Below, one piece after another: positions 16,828 through 24,132 of a DNA stretch of 34,064 bases. Made by a program: the position numbers and the translations under genes. How positions within the stretch are numbered: the stretch's first letter is position 1; each line of letters opens with the position of its first letter. The notes under the pieces were generated by a model, which saw only the letters and a program-made list of their open reading frames with translations, searched no databases and had not been told where the DNA came from. Source of the stretch: CAZIVE01 sp964542435 (GTDB taxonomy: Bacteria; Bacteroidota; Bacteroidia; Bacteroidales; Tannerellaceae); NCBI GenBank assembly GCA_964542435.1, contig CAZIVE010000018.1:1-34064 (forward strand). Direction: 5' to 3'.

Positions 16828-17685
16828 ATGATGAGAAGACCTGCTCGAACCGCCCTTCATTACGCTATTGCAGTTGTTGCCATTGTGCTCATTGTATGGG
16901 CCGTTCGCCGCTGGTGTATACAGTCGTACGTGGTTGACACCAACTCGATGGAAAACTCCATTTATCGTAATGAATGCATTCTTGTGAACAAGCTTCCGGT
17001 CAAAAACAATCCGGGACGAAACAGAGTCGTTCTGTTCACAAGTCCGCTCAAAGGTGACTCGGTCAATCCGCCACTGTTCCTCAGCCGTTGCATCGGAATG
17101 CCGGGCGACACGATCCTCGTAGGCAGCGAAAGTTATACGGTCAACGGTCATGACATTCCACGCCCGCATCGTTCACTTAACTCCTACTTTGTCTCCAACA
17201 ACATTGCCGAAGTTCTGTTTCAGGAGATGAAAGAAGAGGAAATTCCAACGCGCGATCTGGAAGAGGGAACGTATGGATTCACATTGACCTTGACTTCCGA
17301 CGAAGAAACTTTGCTGCGCAAAGCTCTTCCAGGAATTGCCGGGATCAACTTCTTTGCTCGCCGCATCATACCTTATCAAATCATCGTCCCGCAGAAAGGC
17401 CGCGCCTATCAGATGGACGATAAGATGCTCACTGCCTGTTGGAATGCCATCATGAAAGAGACCAACGGCGAAGCGGTCGTCGAAAATGGAAAGCTGTTCA
17501 TCAAAGGGAAAGAGATGGATCAGTTCCTTTTCAGTGAAGATTATTATTGGATGCTCTCAGATAACGTCAACGATGCCGTGGATTCACGCAAACTGGGATT
17601 CGTCCCTGCTTCCGATATCACGGGTAATGCGCTGTTCATCTGGTACAGCAAAGACAAACACCGAATCTTCAGAAAGGTCGATTGA
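16828..17685 (+). CDS. Second S26 signal-peptidase homologue lacking the catalytic lysine
   Basis: A 285-residue paralogue of the preceding peptidase with one N-terminal membrane segment (about residues 10-30). The nucleophile Ser40 is kept (VVDTNSMENSIYRNE). At the place of the catalytic lysine, however, the sequence is FLSRCIGMPGD with Ser86, where the first copy has FVKRCIGLPGD. Box E is also altered, to MLSDNVNDAVDSRKLGFVP (Ser for the first Gly, Val for Arg). It may be an inactive or specialised partner of LepB. The start is the first of two adjacent ATGs. Confidence 0.9.
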   Translation: MMRRPARTALHYAIAVVAIVLIVWAVRRWCIQSYVVDTNSMENSIYRNECILVNKLPVKNNPGRNRVVLFTSPLKGDSVNPPLFLSRCIGMPGDTILVGSESYTVNGHDIPRPHRSLNSYFVSNNIAEVLFQEMKEEEIPTRDLEEGTYGFTLTLTSDEETLLRKALPGIAGINFFARRIIPYQIIVPQKGRAYQMDDKMLTACWNAIMKETNGEAVVENGKLFIKGKEMDQFLFSEDYYWMLSDNVNDAVDSRKLGFVPASDITGNALFIWYSKDKHRIFRKVD

Positions 17686-17686
17686 C

Positions 17687-18322
17687 ATGGATCCTGTTTA
17701 TCTCTCCACAGCTTATCTCGCGCCGGTCGAATACTATGCAAAGCTGTATCAGTTCAAGACTGCACGCGTGGAACGCATGGAGAATTATCTCAAGCAGAGC
17801 TATCGCAATCGGTGCATTATAGCCGCTGCCAATGGACCGATGTCGTTGACAGTGCCCGTTGAAAAAGGCGAAGCCATCAAATGTCTTACGAAAGATATCC
17901 GGATTTCCGACCATGGCAATTGGCGCCATCTACATTGGAACACGCTGGTCTCCGCATACAACATGAGTCCTTTCTTTCCCTATTATGCCGACGACTTCGC
18001 TCCATTCTACGAAAAGCATTTCGAATTTCTCTACGATTTCAACGAAGCTCTGCGTCAACTGATCTGTCGGCTCATCGATCTGGATGTGGAAGTGGAAGGC
18101 ACTTCGGATTATCTTTTCGAAGTTAACAACGATTATAGAGAAAGCATTCGTCCGCGTCATCCTGCTCTCGATCCGGAGTTTCAAGCTGTTCCTTATTATC
18201 AAGTATTCAAAGAGAAATTCGGATTCATTCCCAACCTCAGCATCGTCGATCTTCTCTTCAACATGGGGCCCGAATCACTCATTGTTTTGAAGAACTGTAT
18301 CGTCCGCAAGACGTTAAACTAA
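17687..18322 (+). CDS. WbqC-like family protein
   Basis: A 211-residue protein of the WbqC family, whose members occur in polysaccharide loci and in conserved Bacteroidetes operons; the exact activity is not established. It is recognised from its N-terminus (LSTAYLAPVEYYAKLYQF), the NRCIIAAANGPMSLTVPVE segment, the central DHGNWRHLHWNTLVSAY and FFPYYADDFAPFYEKHF, and the C-terminal LSIVDLLFNMGPES. The start codon lies one base after the lepB2 stop, so translation is probably coupled. The same frame is open further upstream, but that part lies inside lepB2 and is not used. Confidence 0.88.
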   Translation: MDPVYLSTAYLAPVEYYAKLYQFKTARVERMENYLKQSYRNRCIIAAANGPMSLTVPVEKGEAIKCLTKDIRISDHGNWRHLHWNTLVSAYNMSPFFPYYADDFAPFYEKHFEFLYDFNEALRQLICRLIDLDVEVEGTSDYLFEVNNDYRESIRPRHPALDPEFQAVPYYQVFKEKFGFIPNLSIVDLLFNMGPESLIVLKNCIVRKTLN

Positions 18323-18368
18323 TTTAAAAGTTCTCTGACATAAAGTCACGACTTAGCTCTAATTTGTA

Positions 18369-18376
18369 TACTTTTG
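18369..18376 (+). promoter_or_regulatory. -7 promoter box of the small coiled-coil gene
   Basis: TACTTTTG fits TAnnTTTG. Downstream, ATCTATAG occurs twice (18383-18390 and 18396-18403) in the predicted leader; each copy contains the palindrome CTATAG. Confidence 0.6.
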
Positions 18377-18436
18377 CTATACATCTATAGTGAATATCTA
18401 TAGATAAAGTATGTTTTACTATTAAATGAATAAATT

Positions 18437-18748
18437 ATGTCAAAGACTTATGACGATCAGATCAAGAAGGTCGAAACGCTGATTGCAGGTTACAGGAAAA
18501 ATCTTTCACTTCTTAAAGACAAAGGAGTAAGCGAAGAGCGATTGAAGAAGATGGAGACAGCCATCGCCGAACTTGCCGTTTGCAATGCGGAAAACGAAAA
18601 GCTCCGCAAGGAGTTGAACGAGAAGACACACAGCGCCAGCATGAAACTGGCCGATGTCAAGGACGAATTCCAAACTTGTAAGAAGATTGTCAAGATGAAT
18701 TATCCGAAAGAACAGTGGTTCCGCTTCGGAATCTCTGATCTGCGATAA
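18437..18748 (+). CDS. Small coiled-coil protein of unknown function
   Basis: A 103-residue, highly charged, almost wholly helical protein without signal peptide. Residues about 5-85 have heptad-like spacing (MSKTYDDQIKKVETLIAGYR; NAENEKLRKELNEKTH), followed by a short tail, PKEQWFRFGISDLR. The general plan (helical body plus a W-x-x-FGI-x-D-x-R tail) resembles hypothetical proteins I know from other Bacteroidetes, but I cannot assign a function. It has its own promoter and ends 43 bases before an N gap. Confidence 0.75.
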   Translation: MSKTYDDQIKKVETLIAGYRKNLSLLKDKGVSEERLKKMETAIAELAVCNAENEKLRKELNEKTHSASMKLADVKDEFQTCKKIVKMNYPKEQWFRFGISDLR

Positions 18749-18791
18749 AAACGTTTCATGCAATGATGGAATGACAAGGAGCAAGCCCAAA

Positions 18792-18891
18792 NNNNNNNNN
18801 NNNNNNNNNNNNNNNNNNNNNNNNNNNNNNNNNNNNNNNNNNNNNNNNNNNNNNNNNNNNNNNNNNNNNNNNNNNNNNNNNNNNNNNNNNN
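18792..18891. other. Assembly gap (100 N)
   Basis: One hundred N between the 3' ends of two convergent genes. The flanks share no long overlap, so some real sequence may be missing. Confidence 0.98.
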
Positions 18892-19111
18892 AATATTCTT
18901 CTTCGTTGAAGAAGAAATCTTCCTTGCTAGGATAATCCGGCCAGATATCTTCCATACATTCGTATATCTCACCATCATCTTCTATTTCCTGCAGGTTCTC
19001 GATTACTTCCAAAGGAGCGCCTGAGCGCTGTGCGTAATCAATCAGTTCGTCCTTGGTTGCTGGCCACGGCGCGTCTTCCAGATTTTGAGCTAACTCTAAT
19101 GTCCAATACAT
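18892..19111 (-). CDS. DUF2795 family small acidic protein (3' end at the gap)
   Basis: Seventy-three visible residues of a small acidic protein (MYWTLELAQNLEDAPWPATK, then SGAPLEVIENLQEIEDD and DIWPDYPSKEDFFFNEEEY). It matches the DUF2795-type proteins of Bacteroidetes, which usually end about here. The next codon begins with T at the gap edge, so a stop may follow at once. Function unknown. It is transcribed from its own promoter with a leader of about 50 nt that contains a hairpin. Confidence 0.82.
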
Positions 19112-19127
19112 AGTGTCAAAAGTTTAG

Positions 19128-19145
19128 AACCGCCCGTTAGCGGTT
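19128..19145 (-). promoter_or_regulatory. Hairpin in the leader of the DUF2795 gene
   Basis: AACCGC (19128-19133) and GCGGTT (19140-19145) form a 6-bp stem with a 6-base loop between the predicted transcript start (about 19159) and the ATG at 19111. It could affect translation or mRNA stability; no known riboswitch fits. Confidence 0.35.
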
Positions 19146-19164
19146 AGGTTTTTCAAATTTTCCG

Positions 19165-19172
19165 CAAAAGTA
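19165..19172 (-). promoter_or_regulatory. -7 promoter box of the DUF2795 gene
   Basis: TACTTTTG on the minus strand fits TAnnTTTG. It lies just downstream of the adenosyltransferase gene end, so the small gene has its own promoter. Confidence 0.6.
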
Positions 19173-19184
19173 TAATATTATTTC

Positions 19185-19748
19185 TTAGATACAAGAAGAA
19201 TCCCAAATAATTTCTTTACCATTTTTACGGATACATTCTTTTCGCGCAAGCACAAAGAAATAATCGGAAAGACGGTTGATGAATTTTAAGACCTCAGGCT
19301 CGATCGGAGCTTTTTCGTGTAAAGTCAGAACACGACGTTCGGCACGACGACAAACTGTGCGACAGACATGCGCCAAAGCTGCTGAACGGCAACCGCTGGG
19401 CAGCAGAAAATGATGATGCTTAGGCAATGTGCTGTCGATCCGGTCAATCTCCTTTTCGATGCGTTCTATGCTCTCCTTTGTAACACGGCTTTCGATCTTA
19501 TACTCCGTTTGTGTCGGATCCGTTGCCAGATAAGCTCCGATGTTAAACAGTTTGTGCTGCACGAAGAGCAGGAAGTCCAAATCGTTCTGTTCGTCCAGCT
19601 CGCTCATCAAAAGTCCGATAAACGAATTCAGTTCGTCCGTTGTGCCGTAACATTCCAGACGGATATCACTCTTCGAGACACGCACGCCGCCCACCAGCGA
19701 AGTCGTTCCGTTGTCTCCTGTCTTTGTATAAATATTACTTTTCTCCAT
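19185..19748 (-). CDS. PduO-type cob(I)alamin adenosyltransferase
   Basis: A 187-residue enzyme that transfers adenosyl from ATP to cob(I)alamin to make coenzyme B12. It is recognised by the N-terminal ATP loop YTKTGDNGTTSLVGG, the segment ECYGTTDELNSFIGL, and the C-terminal helices with CRTVCRRAERRVLTL and FINRLSDYFFVLAR. ATG at 19748 (MEKSNIY) is chosen; a TTG at 19754 would overlap the upstream stop. It lies two bases after the methyltransferase gene and so is in the same operon. No cobalamin riboswitch is seen nearby. Confidence 0.95.
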   Translation of the reverse strand: MEKSNIYTKTGDNGTTSLVGGVRVSKSDIRLECYGTTDELNSFIGLLMSELDEQNDLDFLLFVQHKLFNIGAYLATDPTQTEYKIESRVTKESIERIEKEIDRIDSTLPKHHHFLLPSGCRSAALAHVCRTVCRRAERRVLTLHEKAPIEPEVLKFINRLSDYFFVLARKECIRKNGKEIIWDSSCI

Positions 19749-19750
19749 AA

Positions 19751-20533
19751 TCAAAAATATACTTTATAATAATGTTTATGTAAATGCGAATCAAATAGAA
19801 GAATACCGACTGACCAAAGGTCGAGCGCGACGGTCACGCCTTCTGCTTCACTTGCTTTTGCCCAGAATGCCTTCATCATTCCGTCTGCACGAATACCTTC
19901 GAAGACCATGACGCTTCTGTCGTGAACCATTTTCAAAGCCTCATCCAGCAGTTCGGGATAATGGATATGATCTTCGCGCGCTTCGAAATAGATCAGATCC
20001 GCCTGGATTTTCTCTTCTGTCAGCTTCTGCATGAGCGGAAGATACTCGCCGGTTAACAGATCGACAGGCGTACGCGCACCTTTTTCATGAACCTCTTTCG
20101 CCACATGCGCCAACCAACACTCTTTCTCCAACACAAAACTATGGACATCCTTGGCGTAAGATGTAAGATAGAGTGTGGAGAATCCAGAACCGGAACCGAT
20201 CTGCACGGTTTGATGCACTTTGTAAAAGTTGGCAAGGCGAAACAGCAGTTCGCCCACCTCTTTCCGCGTGGCATATTTCATAACGACATCTGAAATCGGA
20301 CACTGAACGATACCCGACGATTGTTGAGGATCTTGCCTATCGATCAGCTCTTCACGATAGAGGAAATCCTTATAAACGAGTCCGATGTCGCCATAACGAT
20401 AATAAGGAAGCTTCTCTTCGATGACCTTCGTGATCAGATCGAAGACAAACGGCGAATGAACGCCGAAGCCACCCTTCTTGAATATCCACCACGGCGGACA
20501 GATCTTGTACAAAGAGTCGTGCAGAGTGCCCAT
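19751..20533 (-). CDS. Class I SAM-dependent methyltransferase-like protein
   Basis: A 260-residue cytoplasmic protein with a Rossmann-type SAM-binding loop (VQIGSGSGFSTLYL, about residue 110) and the N-terminal HSPFVFDLITKVIEEK typical of a Bacteroidetes O-methyltransferase-like family. The middle of the domain has the acidic residues expected after the second strand (VLEKECW), and the C-terminus (SVGILLFD ... HYYKVYF) matches the family's last beta strands. The substrate is unknown. It lies three bases after the hydrolase gene and two before the adenosyltransferase gene. Confidence 0.82.
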   Translation of the reverse strand: MGTLHDSLYKICPPWWIFKKGGFGVHSPFVFDLITKVIEEKLPYYRYGDIGLVYKDFLYREELIDRQDPQQSSGIVQCPISDVVMKYATRKEVGELLFRLANFYKVHQTVQIGSGSGFSTLYLTSYAKDVHSFVLEKECWLAHVAKEVHEKGARTPVDLLTGEYLPLMQKLTEEKIQADLIYFEAREDHIHYPELLDEALKMVHDRSVMVFEGIRADGMMKAFWAKASEAEGVTVALDLWSVGILLFDSHLHKHYYKVYF

Positions 20534-20536
20534 CCT

Positions 20537-21391
20537 TTACATTCTTTTGATCCAGTCGAGCACGAGATTCGTCCAAATCGGTTTGTAGGGAAAACTATCA
20601 TGGAATCCCCAGCCGTGACCGCCCATCGGGAAGATGTGAAGTTCCGATTTCACACCGTTACGCTTCAAAGCTTCGTAGAAAAGGATGCTGTTCTCGGGCG
20701 GGACAAGTCCGTCGTCATCGCTCAGCATCAGCATGGTTGGAGGCGTGGAAGTCGTAACTTGCAGTTCGTTGGAATAGGCTGCATTGTCGGCTGTCGTACG
20801 TTTCTTTCCAAGCAGATTGTCGTATGATCCGGCATGCACACAGTCCAGACGCGCAGAGATCACCGGATAGAAAAGGATACCGAAATTAGGTTTCGCCGTA
20901 GGATCAGTCGTATGAGTCAACACCGTTGAAGCAAGATGTCCACCGGCAGAGAAACCTGAAATGCCGATCTTATTCGGATCAACTCCCAACTTTCCAGACA
21001 TCTGGCGGACCAATCGAATAGCCTGTTCTGCGTCTTCCTGCGGAACTTCGCGATGGTTGTTTGGCAAGCGATAGTTCACCACAATGGCAGTAATTCCCTG
21101 TTCGGCCAGCCATTGAGCCACATCCCAACCTTCATACGTGACACAAACCACAGCATAACCTCCACCCGGACAGATCACGAGAGCTTTGCCCGTATTGTTG
21201 CTTTTGTCCGGAGAAAAGATGCACATCTCACCAAACCGTGCAACGTTTTTACCCTGCCAACTGAGCGAGTCGCTCATTCCATTCGCATGAGGCGCACCAT
21301 TGGGCCAAAGAGTAACGATCTGTTTCTGTTGAGCTCCAGCCGTAAAGAATGTAAAAATAGCGAGACTGAAGAGGATGATTAGCTTTTTCAT
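20537..21391 (-). CDS. Exported alpha/beta hydrolase (esterase)
   Basis: A 284-residue alpha/beta-hydrolase with signal peptide (residues 1-20, ending FFTAGA). The oxyanion segment is VICPGGGY, the nucleophile elbow GFSAGGHLA (Ser148), the acid one of the aspartates in LSDDDGLVP, and the histidine lies in GGHGWGF (His259). The sequence type is close to carbohydrate acetyl esterases and Bacteroidetes esterases often annotated as xylan-esterase or xylanase-B-like. It probably removes acyl groups from sugars in the periplasm, but the substrate is inferred. It heads an operon with a methyltransferase and a cobalamin adenosyltransferase, with no evident pathway link. Confidence 0.88.
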   Translation of the reverse strand: MKKLIILFSLAIFTFFTAGAQQKQIVTLWPNGAPHANGMSDSLSWQGKNVARFGEMCIFSPDKSNNTGKALVICPGGGYAVVCVTYEGWDVAQWLAEQGITAIVVNYRLPNNHREVPQEDAEQAIRLVRQMSGKLGVDPNKIGISGFSAGGHLASTVLTHTTDPTAKPNFGILFYPVISARLDCVHAGSYDNLLGKKRTTADNAAYSNELQVTTSTPPTMLMLSDDDGLVPPENSILFYEALKRNGVKSELHIFPMGGHGWGFHDSFPYKPIWTNLVLDWIKRM

Positions 21392-21424
21392 ATCGATGTT
21401 GTTTTAATTTTTGTCTTCTCAATA

Positions 21425-21432
21425 CAAATGTA
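21425..21432 (-). promoter_or_regulatory. -7 promoter box of the hydrolase operon
   Basis: TACATTTG on the minus strand fits TAnnTTTG and gives a leader of about 28 nt. It is divergent from the MFS promoter about 25 bp away, so the two may influence each other. Confidence 0.6.
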
Positions 21433-21454
21433 ACCTTTCGAATGATAAAATGTT

Positions 21455-21462
21455 TACTTTTG
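21455..21462 (+). promoter_or_regulatory. -7 promoter box of the YbjJ-like MFS gene
   Basis: TACTTTTG fits TAnnTTTG. The predicted start is near 21468, which leaves about 25 nt before the ATG at 21494. Confidence 0.6.
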
Positions 21463-21493
21463 GAAGGCAAAAAACAAAACAGTGGAATTAAAG

Positions 21494-22723
21494 ATGAATC
21501 AGACAACAGTATATTCAAAGGAAAAGAGCCGTCTCGCGGTCATGGCGTTTTATCTGGCAGAAGGATTGTGCTTTGCATCGTGGGCGAGTCGCATTCCTGA
21601 CATCAAGGAGTTTTTCTCCGTCGATTACGCATTGTATTGGGGAATGGTGCTGTTTCTGATTCCGGTCGGAAAATTCGTGGCCATTCCATTGGCAGGCTGG
21701 CTTGTTTCCAGGTTCGGTAGCCGTTCCATCATGCAGCTGAGCGTGTTAGGCTATGGCGCGGCACTTCTCGCGATCGGATTTTCTACATCTATATATATAC
21801 TCGGATTCTGTCTCTTCTGCTTCGGAGTGTTCTGGAACCTCTGCGATATCTCGCTCAACACGCAAGGAATCGGCATCGAACGGCTCTATGGACGCACCAT
21901 CATGGCCATTTTTCACGGCACTTGGAGTTTGGCTGCCTGCTTCGGCGCGCTGATTGGATTTGTGATGATGAATCTCGGAGAACAGCCCTGGTTTCATTTT
22001 TCGGTTGTTGCCTGCATCGTCGTCCTGCTTGTACTGCTCGGCAGACGCTATCTGATTGACGATGCGACGCCAGAAGCAAAAGAGGAGATTTCAGAAGGAC
22101 AAGAAAAGCAGGAAAAGCCGCTCATGAGTTTCGTACGTCATCCCGAGATCCTCTTGTTGCAGCTCGGACTCTGCGGACTCTTCGCGCTGATCGTAGAAAG
22201 TGCCATGTTCGACTGGAGCGGCGTCTATTTCAAAGAACAGCTGAATGTTCCGGATACATTACAGATCGGATTCCTCATTTTCATGGTGATGATGGCATGC
22301 GGACGATTCCTCGCGAACTGGGCGTATGGCAAGCTGGGCAAGCAACGCGTCTTGCAAGTTGCCGGATCGTTTATCTTTGCAGGATTTTTCATTTGTGCTC
22401 TACTCGGCAATCTTTTTGACAGCATGGCATTGAAGGTTGCTATCAATTCGATAGGATTTATGCTGGTTGGCCTTGGCATTTCGTGCATGGTGCCTACCAT
22501 TTACAGTTTCGTAGCAGCCAAAAGTCACACGCCGGTCGGAATCGCACTCACCATTCTGTCGAGCATCAGTTTCATCGGCTCACTCATCGCTCCGCTGCTC
22601 ATCGGTGCCGTTGCAAGTGCCTTCAGCTTAAGCAAAGCCTATATCGTAATAGGTCTTTTGGGACTTGCCATTCTTTTGATGACAACATTCTGCTCCGCAT
22701 TCAAGAACGACACGAAGCAATAA
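21494..22723 (+). CDS. YbjJ-like MFS permease
   Basis: A 409-residue inner-membrane transporter of the major facilitator superfamily with about 12 hydrophobic segments split by a charged loop near residues 190-215. The N-terminus (FYLAEGLCFASWASRIPDIK) and VSRFGSRSIMQLSVLGYGAA are typical of the YbjJ branch. The substrate is unknown; relatives are linked to sugars or drugs. A GTG twelve bases upstream is possible, but ATG 21494, after GGAATTAAAG, is preferred. It is followed by a long non-coding stretch. Confidence 0.88.
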   Translation: MNQTTVYSKEKSRLAVMAFYLAEGLCFASWASRIPDIKEFFSVDYALYWGMVLFLIPVGKFVAIPLAGWLVSRFGSRSIMQLSVLGYGAALLAIGFSTSIYILGFCLFCFGVFWNLCDISLNTQGIGIERLYGRTIMAIFHGTWSLAACFGALIGFVMMNLGEQPWFHFSVVACIVVLLVLLGRRYLIDDATPEAKEEISEGQEKQEKPLMSFVRHPEILLLQLGLCGLFALIVESAMFDWSGVYFKEQLNVPDTLQIGFLIFMVMMACGRFLANWAYGKLGKQRVLQVAGSFIFAGFFICALLGNLFDSMALKVAINSIGFMLVGLGISCMVPTIYSFVAAKSHTPVGIALTILSSISFIGSLIAPLLIGAVASAFSLSKAYIVIGLLGLAILLMTTFCSAFKNDTKQ

Positions 22724-22978
22724 AGGATCATTTGGTTTTCTTTTGCTTCCTCTTTTCAACAAGATGAAGGAGAAAAGTCATGTCTCCTTACCAACCGTCA
22801 AACAAAAGACATTTCATGTTACATTTTCATAGTTCCTTCGCAAAATGGCAAAATGAACAGACATCTTGTACCGTATTCTTCTTCCGTTTCCTGAAGGCCG
22901 TTCCGTTACCATTTTGTAAGCATCAATAGCCATATTCAATAGCAATAGCCCCTATTCCCTATACAAAAAGCATCATAC

Positions 22979-23030
22979 AAGAAAAAAGTTGCTTTCGATA
23001 ACAATCGAATGAGTAAAAAGCACTTTTCTT
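22979..23030. repeat. Extended inverted repeat, possible bidirectional terminator or RNA
   Basis: A perfect inner stem, TTCGAT (22994-22999) with ATCGAA (23004-23009) and loop AACA, lies inside a longer imperfect inverted repeat, AAGAAAAAAGTTGCTT against AAAAGCACTTTTCTT (23016-23030). T-rich stretches lie at both ends, so it could terminate transcripts from either side or be part of a small RNA. Confidence 0.4.
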
Positions 23031-23247
23031 CGCGGCCTATCTTCGTTTTGACATTTGTCTACTTTTATGGCCAACTTGCTATCTAAATTTTGAAATTGTA
23101 AGGGAAGAACTATTCTTTTTGTTTGTTATTGCCACTAATATTGACATTATGATTAAACAATATGCCGTATTTAAATGGAAATTCGGTAACATTATGGTTA
23201 AATATGCTAAAAATAACAATAATACATATCATTTTGTCACATAATAA

Positions 23248-23279
23248 TTTGGTCAGTACAAAAAAGGTGTGTTACTTTG
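23248..23279 (+). promoter_or_regulatory. Promoter of the DUF3836-like gene
   Basis: TTTG (23248-23251), a 20-bp spacer and TTACTTTG (23272-23279), a close match to TAnnTTTG. The predicted start is near 23285, giving a leader of about 36 nt. Confidence 0.6.
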
Positions 23280-23320
23280 CATCGTCAAAAAGAGAGAACA
23301 ACTAAAAATATATAAGCATT

Positions 23321-23725
23321 ATGAAAACTAAATTTTTGAGCAAAGGTATTGTTTTGATGGTTATGACATTCCTGTTTAGCTTGGCAGCAAGCGCAGTATC
23401 TCCTAAGAATTATCTTTACGATACGAAACAGGAAAATGGTAAAATCATTTCAAAGGTCGTTTTCCTTCAGGAGAATGGTTTTTTGAACAAGAATGTGAAG
23501 TATGAGTTCTCATACAACGCACAAGGCAAAGTGGCAGAGAAGTTGGCTTATCGCTGGGATGCAGTTTCTGAACAGTGGACTCCTTTCTACAAGATCCAGT
23601 ATCAATATGTTGGCAATGACATCAAATCAACATACGGAATGTGGAACCAAAAGAAGAAAGATTACACGTTGAACATCCAGGAGATGACAATCCCTGCTGA
23701 GAACTACGAAGAGATCTTTTCATAA
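23321..23725 (+). CDS. Small exported DUF3836-like protein
   Basis: A 134-residue protein with a clear signal peptide (residues 1-25, ending LAASAV). The mature part is a set of beta strands with the pattern of DUF3836 proteins of Prevotella and Bacteroides: YLYDTKQENGKIISKVVF, then KYEFSYNAQGKVAEKLAYRW and KIQYQYVGND. The repeated Y-x-Y-x-x-x-G-K/N turns resemble YD/RHS-like strands. Function is unknown; a periplasmic or surface location is likely. It has a good promoter and a strong terminator, so it is a single-gene unit. Confidence 0.8.
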   Translation: MKTKFLSKGIVLMVMTFLFSLAASAVSPKNYLYDTKQENGKIISKVVFLQENGFLNKNVKYEFSYNAQGKVAEKLAYRWDAVSEQWTPFYKIQYQYVGNDIKSTYGMWNQKKKDYTLNIQEMTIPAENYEEIFS

Positions 23726-23764
23726 TTAGACATAATACAACATTTTCATTTTAATAAACACAGG

Positions 23765-23797
23765 AGGGCGCGCGAAGTGATTTCGAGCGCCCTTTAT
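23765..23797 (+). terminator. Rho-independent terminator of the DUF3836-like gene
   Basis: AGGGCGC (23765-23771) pairs with GCGCCCT (23787-23793), with an inner CGAA/TTCG extension. TTTATTAT follows. Confidence 0.88.
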
Positions 23798-23868
23798 TAT
23801 TTCTATCCTTATCTTAATTGCACCATCCATTGAGTAACGGATCTCGCTTCCCACTCCAAAATATTTTT

Positions 23869-23956
23869 AACCATGGTTAAAACAAGTTTCAACCATGGTT
23901 AAAACTTTGTGAGACTACTGTGAAAAAAATATTCAACCATGGTTAAACATTTTTAC
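23869..23956. repeat. Four-site 22-bp palindrome array, copy 2
   Basis: Sites start at 23869, 23891, 23913 and 23935, each 22 bp apart. Sites 1, 2 and 4 are AACCATGGTT; site 3 is GACTACTGTG. The linkers are also close to those of copy 1 (for example AAAACTTTGTGA after site 2 against AAAACTTTCTGG). It lies between two convergent genes, beyond the 3' ends of both. Confidence 0.9.
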
Positions 23957-24068
23957 ATCAATAAGTAGAATCCATTTATTCAAGCAACGATGCTATCCAT
24001 GATGGTGGATAATGCAAAAAGATGACAGAAACAGGACAGACAAACAAAAGACTCGATCCTCACACATC

Positions 24069-24112
24069 AAAAAAAATAAAGCGGAAATAGGCACGAAACC
24101 TATTCCCGCTTT
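24069..24112 (-). terminator. Rho-independent terminator of trpB2
   Basis: AAAGCGG-A-AATAGG (24078-24091) pairs with CCTATT-C-CCGCTTT (24099-24112) apart from one internal mismatch. On the minus strand the stem is followed by ATTTTTTTT. Confidence 0.9.
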
Positions 24113-24132
24113 CATAAAAGTCAATTCAAATA

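Larger units (their letters stand above)
22724..23320. other. Long intergenic region (about 600 bp)
   Basis: No gene of recognisable type is present; only very short frames occur. It contains an extended inverted repeat at 22979-23030 and, at its right end, the promoter of the small exported protein. Base composition is AT-rich toward the right. Confidence 0.7.
23726..24132. other. Convergent intergenic region with terminators and 22-bp array
   Basis: No gene is seen. The region contains the terminator of the exported-protein gene, the second copy of the 22-bp palindrome array, and the terminator of trpB2 on the other strand. Confidence 0.8.

Noticed and set aside
17486..17686. N-terminal extension of the WbqC frame inside lepB2
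   Set aside because: The region codes for the conserved box E of lepB2 in another frame; the ATG at 17687 fits the WbqC N-terminus and the operon spacing.
19112..19184. Cobalamin riboswitch near the adenosyltransferase
   Set aside because: The hairpin is short, lies downstream of that gene, and shows no B12-box sequence.
22764..22832. Short reading frame starting MKEKSHVSLP after the MFS gene
   Set aside because: Only 22 codons, without a ribosome-binding site or recognisable similarity.
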